Shown here: in pieces, positions 7,926 through 14,898 of the stretch | Position numbering within the stretch: the first letter of the stretch is position 1 | Layout of the letters: the number at the start of each line of letters is the position of its first letter | The notes under the pieces: model-generated | Told to the model about the DNA's origin: nothing | What the model saw: only the letters and a program-made list of their open reading frames with translations | Database searches by the model: none | Translations under genes and position numbers: made by a program | Assembly (NCBI GenBank): GCA_023428295.1 | Contig: JAEYYV010000101.1 | Coordinates: 1-28,358 of the forward strand | From: Pseudomonadota bacterium | Lineage (GTDB): Bacteria > Myxococcota_A > Polyangia > Haliangiales > Haliangiaceae | Reading direction: 5' to 3' | Length of the DNA: 28,358 nt

Positions 7926-7971
7926 GCGTGTGCGACTTCGGCCCACGTCGCGGAGCACGTGGCCGTGCACG

Positions 7972-7977
7972 TAGAAT
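7972..7977 (+). promoter_or_regulatory. -10-like box TAGAAT before the CAP lipoprotein gene
   Basis: TAGAAT (five of six matches to TATAAT) ends six bases before the ATG at 7984. No Shine-Dalgarno sequence is present and no good -35 is seen. The position would give a leaderless or nearly leaderless message. Confidence 0.4.
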
Positions 7978-7983
7978 GATCGG

Positions 7984-8520
7984 ATGAGGCTCGCACTAAT
8001 CCTTCTCCTACTCGCAGCGTGTGCAGACGACGACGGTGGCGGCGGCGGCGGAGGAGGAGGTGGCGGTGGCGGCGGTGGCGGCGGAGACCAAGAGCCCGCC
8101 GATCTGCAAGGCATGACCGCCGCGCACAACCGCATACGCGCCGACGTCGGCGTGGATCCGCTGTCGTGGAACGCTGATCTCGCCGCGCTCGCCGAGGGGT
8201 TCATCGCGGACTGCGTGTTCGAGCACTCGACGTCGGCGGAGCGCCGCAACATCGCGGGCTTCAATTACGTCGGCGAGAACCTCTACCGGTCCGGCGGATT
8301 CAAGCCGACCGGCGACGACGTCTCCGACTCGTGGGCTTCGGAGAAGGCGGACTACAACTACGACGCCAACACGTGCAGCGGCGTGTGCGGTCACTACACG
8401 CAGCAGGTGTGGGCGACGACGACGGACCTCGGCTGCGCGATCAAGCAGTGCGGCAACGGCTACATCGTCTCGTGCGAGTACGGCCCGGGCGGCAACATCA
8501 ACGGCCAGCGTCCCTACTAG
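7984..8520 (+). CDS. CAP-domain (SCP/PR-1-like) lipoprotein with poly-glycine linker
   Basis: A 178-residue exported protein. The first 12 residues are a very short lipoprotein signal ending in the lipobox LAAC, with Cys13 as the lipidated residue. Next come three Asp and an unbroken run of 17 Gly (18-34), likely a flexible tether. The CAP domain follows (about 41-178): HNRIR (48-52), GENLY (97-101), SWASEKADY (116-124), GHYTQQVW (136-143) and SCEYGPGGNINGQ (163-175). The usual CAP cavity tetrad can be read as His81, Glu98, Glu120 and His137, all present. Six cysteines (77, 131, 135, 151, 156, 164) probably form disulfides. Bacterial CAP proteins have few proven functions; sterol or lipid binding and proteolysis have been proposed for relatives. 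It lies 58 bp after the DUF2804 gene, with its own -10-like box. Confidence 0.88.
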   Translation: MRLALILLLLAACADDDGGGGGGGGGGGGGGGGGDQEPADLQGMTAAHNRIRADVGVDPLSWNADLAALAEGFIADCVFEHSTSAERRNIAGFNYVGENLYRSGGFKPTGDDVSDSWASEKADYNYDANTCSGVCGHYTQQVWATTTDLGCAIKQCGNGYIVSCEYGPGGNINGQRPY

Positions 8521-8549
8521 CTCGCGCGAGCGTCGGCGAATGGCGACGC

Positions 8550-8633
8550 GACGATGACGATGACGACGATGACGATGACGATGACGACGACGACGATGAC
8601 GACGACGATGAGACGATGACGACGATGACGACG
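8550..8633. repeat. GAC/GAT trinucleotide microsatellite
   Basis: Twenty unbroken GAC or GAT units (8550-8609), then GAG and a phase-shifted ACG/ATG continuation to about 8633. It fills most of the 148-bp gap between the convergent CAP gene (stop at 8520) and kinase gene (stop at 8669). In one plus frame it reads poly-Asp, but that frame is not the CAP frame and has no convincing start. Confidence 0.85.
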
Positions 8634-8668
8634 CGTACGCAGTCCCGACGATTGGATCCGGGGACGCG

Positions 8669-11056
8669 CTAGCTGATCGCGGGCTGCGCGAGCATCGTCT
8701 CGCCGTCGCGCACGTAGGTCGACCCGGGGATCGCCTTCGCGGTGCGCTTGCCCACAGCGGCGAGCTCCGCGAGGGCCGCGTAGGTCTTCGCGCGCGCGCA
8801 CGAGATGGCGGCGATCGAGACCGACATGATCGGGAATCGTCGCTGCACGCCGAAGCGGTCCTTGGTCTCGATGAAGCCGTTCTTGCGATCCGCGGCGTCG
8901 TAGTACAGGCGGATGAGCTGATCGAAGCGCTCGCAGATGCCCTTGCAGACGTCGTCGACGCGATCGGCGGTCGTGACGAACACGAAATCGTCTCCCGCGA
9001 TGTGCCCGATGAAGTCGCCCGCGCCGCCCGAGCGCGTGATGACGGCGCGGATCACGTCGCCCGTTTGGCGAATGACGGCGTTCGCTTTGGCGTAGCCGTA
9101 GTAGTCGTTGAACGCTTTCAGGTTGTCGAGATCGAGGTAGCCGACGACGGAGGTGTGATCGCCGATCGCGAGGCGGCGCTCGATCTCGGCTTGGATCGCG
9201 TCGGCGCCGGGGAGCTGGGTGGTGGGCGACGCACCCAGCTCGCGCGCCTGACGATCGAGCGCCTTGCCGACGCGCGCGAGGAGCTCGGCGGCGTCGAACG
9301 GCTTCACCATGTAGTCCTCGGCGCCCGAGCGGAAGGCGCGGACCTTGTCGGCGGTGTCCCCGCGCGCCGAGAGGAACATGATGGGCGCCATGCCGATCGC
9401 GGCGTCCGCGCGGATCATCTCGGCGGTGCGATAGCCGTCGATGCCGGGCATGAGCACGTCCATGAGGATCATGTCGGGGCGGAAGCGGCGCGCTTCGGCG
9501 AGGGCGGCGTTGGCGGAGCCGGCGTCGCGGACTTGGTAGCCGCCGAGCTCGAGGACCTCGCGGCAGATCTGGCGAATGGACGGATCGTCGTCGACGACGA
9601 GCACCTTGGGCGCCTCGCGGCGACCCGACTCGACGAGGCGGAGGCACGCGTCGCGGAAGGCCGCGGGTTGGATCGGGAACTCGAGGAGGGCGTCGGCGCC
9701 CGCGGCGAGGAGATCCGTGCGGCGCTCGGAATCGCCCACGACCATGACGGCGGTCTTCACCGTGTCCGGATCGTGCTCGAGGATCGCGAGGAGGGGCAGG
9801 GCGTCGGCCATGGCGCCGGCGACGACGGCGAGCGCCGGGTGATCGTTGCGCGCGATCGCGAGCGCGGTGTCGACATCGTTGGCGACGAGCACGCGATCGG
9901 TGAGCGACATGAGGAGGCCCTTGAGGAGCAGCGCGCGGCGCGGATCGTCGTCGACGACGAGCGCGCAGGCATTCTCGGCGAGCACGCGACGGCGCGGTTT
10001 CTCCTCGAGCGGGATCGAGCGCGCGGGCGTGTCGGACTTGGCGGAGACGGGCAGCGTGAAGACGAACTTGGTGCCGTTGGTGGCGGCCTCGACCCAGATG
10101 CGTCCGCCGTGCGCCTCGATGATCGTGCGCGAGATCGACAGGCCGAGCGCGGTGCCGCCGACGCGACGACTGCTCGCGGAGAACGGCTCGAACACGCGCT
10201 CGCGATCCTCGGGCGCGATCGGCTCGCCCGTGTTGTGAACCGAGACACCGACCGCGTCCTCGGAGAGCGGCGGACCGAAGACCTGGACATCGATCGTTCC
10301 ACCGGAGGGCGCGAAGCGGATCGCGTTGGTGACGAGGTTGCCGAGCACTTGAGCGAGGCGCTCGGGATCACCGAGGATCGAGATGTCGTTCGCGGACGCG
10401 CCGAGGACGATCGTCAGGTGCTTGGTGGCGGCGGCGGTGCGGTAGCGATCGATGACCTCGCGCGCGAGGCGATCGAGCTGCACCGGTGCGGCGGCGATGG
10501 TGATCGAGCCGGCTTGTGCGCGTGCGAGATCGAGCAGCTGATCGACGAGCTGGTTCATCCGCGTCGCGGCTTGGCGCGCCATGTCGACGTAGCGGAGCTG
10601 TCGATCGGAGAGCGCACCCGCGTAGCCGGAGAGCACGATGTCGAGCGCGCCGGCGATCGAGGTCAGCGGCGTGCGCAGCTCGTGCGACATGACCTGCGCG
10701 AACTCGGCGCGACGGCGCGCGACGTCGGCAGTGTCTCCGAGGTCACGCAGGATGACGATGGCGCCGGTGTTCGCATCTCCTTCACGCAGCGGCGTGACGA
10801 CGGAGTGAAGCACGCGATCACCGATGCGAACCTCTTCGCGAATCGGTTGGCCATCGCCACCCGTGGCGAGATCGAATGGATAGAAGCCGACCGTGTCCTT
10901 GAGGTACGCGGTGTCCACGCGCGCCTCGGCGGGGATGCCGAGCATCTCGCGCGCGGTCGTGTTGATGAAGACGTCTCCGGAGCGCGTGTCCGCGACGATC
11001 GCGCCGTCGGCCATGGCCTCGACGGCTGATTGTAGGCTTCCCGCCCCGACCGACAT
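8669..11056 (-). CDS. PAS hybrid histidine kinase with two receivers and a C-terminal GGDEF-like domain
   Basis: A 795-residue cytoplasmic signalling protein without membrane helices. Domains in order: PAS (about 10-110); HisKA with H-box FAQVMSHELRTPLTS (phospho-acceptor His125); HATPase (about 225-336) with N-box LVTNAIRF (Asn244) and G-box GGTALGLSIS; a first receiver (about 363-475); a second receiver (about 483-600); and a GGDEF-like domain (about 625-780). The second receiver looks active: VVDDD, acceptor Asp533 and Lys585 in VKPFD. The first keeps the acidic patch Asp369-371 but has no Asp at the acceptor place (LAVVAGAMAD), and Phe460 replaces the Lys. The GGDEF signature is AGDDF (687-691), with metal-type Asp642 in YLDLDN; the inhibitory RxxD is GAGD. 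Whether it makes cyclic di-GMP is open. It starts 37 bases after the ABC gene stop on the same strand, behind a TACAAT box. Confidence 0.9.
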   Translation of the reverse strand: MSVGAGSLQSAVEAMADGAIVADTRSGDVFINTTAREMLGIPAEARVDTAYLKDTVGFYPFDLATGGDGQPIREEVRIGDRVLHSVVTPLREGDANTGAIVILRDLGDTADVARRRAEFAQVMSHELRTPLTSIAGALDIVLSGYAGALSDRQLRYVDMARQAATRMNQLVDQLLDLARAQAGSITIAAAPVQLDRLAREVIDRYRTAAATKHLTIVLGASANDISILGDPERLAQVLGNLVTNAIRFAPSGGTIDVQVFGPPLSEDAVGVSVHNTGEPIAPEDRERVFEPFSASSRRVGGTALGLSISRTIIEAHGGRIWVEAATNGTKFVFTLPVSAKSDTPARSIPLEEKPRRRVLAENACALVVDDDPRRALLLKGLLMSLTDRVLVANDVDTALAIARNDHPALAVVAGAMADALPLLAILEHDPDTVKTAVMVVGDSERRTDLLAAGADALLEFPIQPAAFRDACLRLVESGRREAPKVLVVDDDPSIRQICREVLELGGYQVRDAGSANAALAEARRFRPDMILMDVLMPGIDGYRTAEMIRADAAIGMAPIMFLSARGDTADKVRAFRSGAEDYMVKPFDAAELLARVGKALDRQARELGASPTTQLPGADAIQAEIERRLAIGDHTSVVGYLDLDNLKAFNDYYGYAKANAVIRQTGDVIRAVITRSGGAGDFIGHIAGDDFVFVTTADRVDDVCKGICERFDQLIRLYYDAADRKNGFIETKDRFGVQRRFPIMSVSIAAISCARAKTYAALAELAAVGKRTAKAIPGSTYVRDGETMLAQPAIS

Positions 11057-11065
11057 CTACTCGCG

Positions 11066-11071
11066 ATTGTA
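11066..11071 (-). promoter_or_regulatory. -10-like box TACAAT before the hybrid kinase gene
   Basis: Minus-strand TACAAT (five of six consensus matches) ends nine bases before the kinase ATG, within the 37-bp gap after the ABC transporter stop. No -35 matching TTGACA is seen and no Shine-Dalgarno sequence precedes the ATG. It could let the kinase be made independently of the transporter genes. Confidence 0.45.
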
Positions 11072-11093
11072 GCGAATCTGGCGAAGGACTGCT

Positions 11094-12950
11094 TCAGGCT
11101 TCGCTGATCGCGTCGCCTCCGGCGTCGCGCCGGCGGAAGGTGCGTTCGAGTGCGGCGTAGTAGCCGTCCTTCGCAACCAGCTGATCGTGCGTACCGGACT
11201 CGACGACCTGGCCTTGGGCCATGACGACGATCTGGTCCGCGTTGCGGATCGTGGACAGGCGGTGCGCGATGACGAGCGTCGTCCGGCCCTTCATCAGCTC
11301 GGCGACCCCCTTCTCGATGAGGCTTTCTGCCTCGGGATCGACGTGGGCGGTGGCCTCGTCGAGGATGAGGATCTCGGGGTCGCGCAGCAGCGCGCGGGCG
11401 AACGCCACGAGCTGGCGCTCGCCTGCGGAGAAGTTGGAGCCGCGCTCGGCGACCGGCGTATCCAGGCCGGACGCGCGGCGGGCGAGGGCGCGATCGAGGC
11501 CCACGCGCCGCACGGCCTCCTCGATCTTCTCGCGCGGGTACGGCTTGCCGAGCGCGATGTTGTCGGCGAGCGACCCGGCGAACAAGATGACGTCCTGCGA
11601 GACGACCGTGATGCGGCGGCGCAGCTCGGCGAGCGGCAGATCGCGAATGTCCTTGCCGGCGAGGCGGATCGATCCGCGATCGCGCTCGTAGAGACGCGTC
11701 AACAGCTTGATCACGGTGGACTTGCCCGAGCCCGTGGCGCCGACGACGGCGATCGTCGCGCCCTTGTCGACCTTCATGTCGACGCCGCGCAAGATCGGCT
11801 CCGCTCCGTACGAGAAGTGAACGTTGGCGAGCTCGATCGCCGACGAGGATCCGCGGGCATCGTCGGCATCGCCTGCGTCGGGATGCTCGGGGCGCGTGAC
11901 CATCGCCGACGTCTTGCCGTCGGGCTCGTCGTTGTCGAGCAGCTGGAAGATGCGCTCGCTCGCCGCCATCGCGCCCTGCATGACCGCGTACTTCTGCGAG
12001 AGGTCGCGCACGGGGATGAAGAACTTGCGGAGGTACTCGATGAACATCGCGATGATCGCGACGGTCTCGATCATCGACGCGTCGTTGGGCCGCCCGGCGA
12101 CAAACCACAGCACGAGGCCGATCGCGACCGACTCGATCGCCTCGACGATGGCGTACATCGCCGCGTCCGCGCGGATCTGACCGAGGTACGCGTCGCGATG
12201 TCCCGCGTTGATCTCGTCGTACTCCGACAGCGCTGTGGTCTGCCGGCCGAGCAGGTGGAGCACCTTGATGCCCGAGAGGTGCTCCTGCGCGAACGCGTTC
12301 ATCGCGGCGAGGCGCACGCGGATCTGGCGGAACGAGGCGCGCATGAGGCGACGCGCGTACTCGACGAGCATGAACATCAGCGGCAGCGTGCCGAGCACGA
12401 GCAGCGTGAGCCGCCAATCGATGACGAACATCACGCCGATGATGACGATCATCTTCAAGATGTCCGCGATGAGCGTGATCGCGCCCTGCGAGAACATCTC
12501 GTTGAGGCTCTCGATGTCGTTCGTCATGCGCGTCATCAGGCGCCCGACGGGAATGCGATCGAAGAACGCTGCTCGCTGCGACAGCACCTTGTCGAACGTG
12601 GCGATGCGCAGCGCGTGCATGGTCTTCTGACCCGCGGCCTGCAGGAACCAGATCTCGCAGAACGACGAGCCGCCCTGCGCGATGACGAGCGCCATGTACG
12701 CCGCCGCGTCGAGGGGCAGCATCGCGATGTCGCCGGTGAGGATGTGGTTCGCGAGCGCGTAGCCGAACAGCCGAGGCTGCGCGAGCTCGAGCGCGATCGT
12801 GAGTGGCATGAACAGCGCCCACGCCGCGAGCAGCTTCTTGTGCGGCCGGATGTACGGCCACAGCCGGCGAAACAGCTCGAGGTCGTAGGCCCTGCCGAGG
12901 TTGACCTCGTCGCGTGCGGGCTCGCCGCGTGGCGCGGTGGCGGTCGCCAT
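11094..12950 (-). CDS. ABC exporter half-transporter, subunit with canonical Walker B
   Basis: A 618-residue type IV (MsbA/MdlB-like) half-transporter. An N-terminal membrane domain of about six helices (about 40-335) is joined by a linker rich in Asp/Ser (345-370) to a nucleotide-binding domain. That domain has Walker A GATGSGKST (404-412), Q-loop Gln452, signature FSAGE in place of LSGGQ (507-511), Walker B ILILDE with catalytic Glu532, D-loop AHVD and switch His563 in IAHRLSTI. Its start ATG overlaps the preceding gene's stop by one base (TGATG), so the two are translationally coupled. The altered signature here and the altered Walker B of the partner would face each other in a heterodimer, leaving one good and one degenerate ATP site. 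Lipid or drug export across the inner membrane is likely; the substrate cannot be told. Confidence 0.9.
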   Translation of the reverse strand: MATATAPRGEPARDEVNLGRAYDLELFRRLWPYIRPHKKLLAAWALFMPLTIALELAQPRLFGYALANHILTGDIAMLPLDAAAYMALVIAQGGSSFCEIWFLQAAGQKTMHALRIATFDKVLSQRAAFFDRIPVGRLMTRMTNDIESLNEMFSQGAITLIADILKMIVIIGVMFVIDWRLTLLVLGTLPLMFMLVEYARRLMRASFRQIRVRLAAMNAFAQEHLSGIKVLHLLGRQTTALSEYDEINAGHRDAYLGQIRADAAMYAIVEAIESVAIGLVLWFVAGRPNDASMIETVAIIAMFIEYLRKFFIPVRDLSQKYAVMQGAMAASERIFQLLDNDEPDGKTSAMVTRPEHPDAGDADDARGSSSAIELANVHFSYGAEPILRGVDMKVDKGATIAVVGATGSGKSTVIKLLTRLYERDRGSIRLAGKDIRDLPLAELRRRITVVSQDVILFAGSLADNIALGKPYPREKIEEAVRRVGLDRALARRASGLDTPVAERGSNFSAGERQLVAFARALLRDPEILILDEATAHVDPEAESLIEKGVAELMKGRTTLVIAHRLSTIRNADQIVVMAQGQVVESGTHDQLVAKDGYYAALERTFRRRDAGGDAISEA

Positions 12951-14761
12951 CAGTGCGCGTCCTTTACCGCGTCGGTGTCGAGCTGCGACGCGTAGAGCTC
13001 GGAGTACGTACCGCCCTGCGCGAGCAGCTCCGCGTGCGTGCCGCGCGCGATGACTTTGCCTTGGTCGAGAACGATGATCTGATCCGCGTCCTTGATCGCC
13101 GCGATGCGATGGCTGATGAGCACGGCGGTGCGGCCGTGCATCACGTTCTTGAGGTTCTTCAAGATCGCGCGCTCGGTCTCCGCATCCACGGACGACAGCG
13201 AATCGTCGAGGACGAGCAAGCGCGGCTCGGCGGCGAGGGCGCGTGCGAGCGCGACGCGCTGGCGCTGTCCGCCCGACAGCGTGATGCCGCGCTCGCCGAC
13301 GATCGTCGCGAGTCCCTCGGGCATCGCCGCGAGGTCACGCACGAGCCCGGCTGCGGTGGCCGCCGCGACCACGCGAGGCTCGTCGCGCAGATCCGTGGCG
13401 GCGGTTCGTCCGACGGACTCGAGCTCCTTGGCGCGCGCAGCGGGAATCGCGGTGCCGCCGCCATAGCCCATCGCGATGTTGTCCGCGATCGTCGTCGAGA
13501 ACAGGAACGCTTCCTGCGGCGCGTAGCCGATCTGCTTGCGCAGCGAGCCGAGCGGCAGCGTGGTGATGTCTTTGCCGTCGAGGAACACGGAGCCCGGCGG
13601 CACTTCGATCAAGCGGCACAGCGCGTCGACGAGCGTGCTCTTGCCCGCGCCCGTGCGTCCGACCACCGCGGTGATGGTGCCGGGCCGAAGCGTCAGATCG
13701 ACGTTCGCGAGGATCGCGCGAGCGCCGAGCTCGATCGTCAGGTCCTTCACCTCGACGGTCGCGGGCTTCGTGGAGTCGGGCAGGGCGTCTCCACGTCCCT
13801 CGGGGATATCGGTCTTGGTGTTCTGGAGCTCGAGGAGCCGCTGCCACGACACGCGACCACGCTGGACGAGCGCGAGCATGAAGCCCAGCGTCAGCGTCGG
13901 CCACACGAGGCGCGTGAGATAGCCGGCGAACGCGACGACCTCGCCCTTGGTCATGTCGCTAAAGATCACGGCGCGCCCGCCGAACAGGATGAGGATCGCC
14001 ATGCCGAGCGACGCGAGCGTGTTGAGGATCGGCCCGAGCTGGATGCGGACCTTGGCCGCCTCCATGTTCTCCTTCAGGAGCTTCTCGGATCGCTCGATGA
14101 AGCCTTTGCGCCGGACCTCCTCGAGGCCATACGTCTTGATCACCTGGATCGCGCCGAGGTCCTCCTGGATCCTCGACGAGAGCGCGCCGAGCTCGACCTG
14201 CACGTTGCGCATCGACGCCCACATGCGTTTGCTCATCGCCTGACCGACGACGTAGATCAGCGGGAACGGCGCGATCGCCCACAGCGTGACGATCGGATCC
14301 GTCGCGAGCATCACGCCGAGCACGGTGACGAACGCGAGGATCGCGTTGCCGAGCGAGACGAGGCCAAAGCCCCACATCGCGCGCACCGTCTGCACGTCGT
14401 TGGTCAGCCTCGACATCACATCGCCGACGGGATGGTCGCGGTAGTACGCGGGCGAGAGCGTCACCATGTGCCCGAACAACTGGGAGCGAAGATCGAACTC
14501 GGCGCCGCGGGCCGCGTTGAAGATCCAGATGCGCGAGGCGATGCGCGTCGCTGCGGTGAGCAGCGCGAAGCCGACCATCCCGAGGACGAGATAGATGACG
14601 AGCGTCGCGTCCGTGCCGGTTGGCTTGATCTCGTCGATCGCGCGGCCCATGAGCTCGGGCACGCCGAGGTACGCCGCGTTCGTGAGCGCGAGCATCACCA
14701 CGCCTGCCGCGAGTCGCGCGCGATAGGGACGCAGATAGCCGAGCGACGAACGAACGCTCAC
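12950..14761 (-). CDS. ABC exporter half-transporter, subunit with degenerate Walker B
   Basis: A 603-residue type IV (MdlA-like) half-transporter, first gene of the cluster. Its membrane domain (about 12-310) has around six helices; the nucleotide-binding domain has Walker A GRTGAGKST (368-376), Q-loop Gln416, a canonical LSGGQ (495-499), Walker B LLVLDD where Asp520 replaces the catalytic Glu, and His551. Asp at this place is typical of the non-hydrolysing half of heterodimeric exporters such as MdlA/BmrC/TM287. The start is the GTG at 14761 (MSVRSS). Nine bases before it stands a minus-strand TACAAA with TCGAAA 17 bases further up, a plausible promoter. It is divergent from the giant TPR gene, with 137 bp between the starts. 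Its stop overlaps the start of its partner subunit. Confidence 0.9.
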   Translation of the reverse strand: MSVRSSLGYLRPYRARLAAGVVMLALTNAAYLGVPELMGRAIDEIKPTGTDATLVIYLVLGMVGFALLTAATRIASRIWIFNAARGAEFDLRSQLFGHMVTLSPAYYRDHPVGDVMSRLTNDVQTVRAMWGFGLVSLGNAILAFVTVLGVMLATDPIVTLWAIAPFPLIYVVGQAMSKRMWASMRNVQVELGALSSRIQEDLGAIQVIKTYGLEEVRRKGFIERSEKLLKENMEAAKVRIQLGPILNTLASLGMAILILFGGRAVIFSDMTKGEVVAFAGYLTRLVWPTLTLGFMLALVQRGRVSWQRLLELQNTKTDIPEGRGDALPDSTKPATVEVKDLTIELGARAILANVDLTLRPGTITAVVGRTGAGKSTLVDALCRLIEVPPGSVFLDGKDITTLPLGSLRKQIGYAPQEAFLFSTTIADNIAMGYGGGTAIPAARAKELESVGRTAATDLRDEPRVVAAATAAGLVRDLAAMPEGLATIVGERGITLSGGQRQRVALARALAAEPRLLVLDDSLSSVDAETERAILKNLKNVMHGRTAVLISHRIAAIKDADQIIVLDQGKVIARGTHAELLAQGGTYSELYASQLDTDAVKDAH

Positions 14762-14770
14762 GAGATGGCG

Positions 14771-14776
14771 TTTGTA
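14771..14776 (-). promoter_or_regulatory. -10-like box TACAAA before the ABC exporter genes
   Basis: Minus-strand TACAAA ends nine bases before the GTG at 14761. TCGAAA, four of six matches to TTGACA, lies 17 bases further upstream. This is the only one of the start-proximal boxes in the window with a tolerable -35. Confidence 0.4.
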
Positions 14777-14869
14777 CGCCTCGCCCGCCGCTGTTTCGAG
14801 GTCACCCGGCCGGTCTTACGGGCAGGTGGATCCCTCGGCCGGGAGCGCCCTAACCGCGCGGATCCTCGG

Positions 14870-14875
14870 TACAGT
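14870..14875 (+). promoter_or_regulatory. -10-like box TACAGT before the giant TPR gene
   Basis: TACAGT ends 23 bases before the ATG at 14899, in the 137-bp divergent gap shared with the ABC genes. No clear -35 is seen, and the sequence before the ATG is not a Shine-Dalgarno site. It would give a short leader of about 16 bases. Confidence 0.25.
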
Positions 14876-14898
14876 CGGGCGCCCTCCGGGCACGAATC

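Noticed and set aside
8520..8531. 12-bp palindrome GCTCGCGCGAGC just after the CAP stop as a terminator
   Set aside because: Short stem, no T run afterwards, and such CG palindromes are common by chance in this composition.
8550..8633. CRISPR-like or phage attachment repeat
   Set aside because: The unit is three bases with no spacers; it is a simple microsatellite.
8331..8672. Plus-strand frame ending in a poly-Asp tail
   Set aside because: It overlaps the CAP gene in another frame, and its Asp run is only the microsatellite read in phase. No start signal supports it.
9002..11029. 675-codon plus-strand frame opposite the hybrid kinase
   Set aside because: The kinase on the minus strand has a full set of domain motifs; this frame is a GC-driven shadow with no motif.
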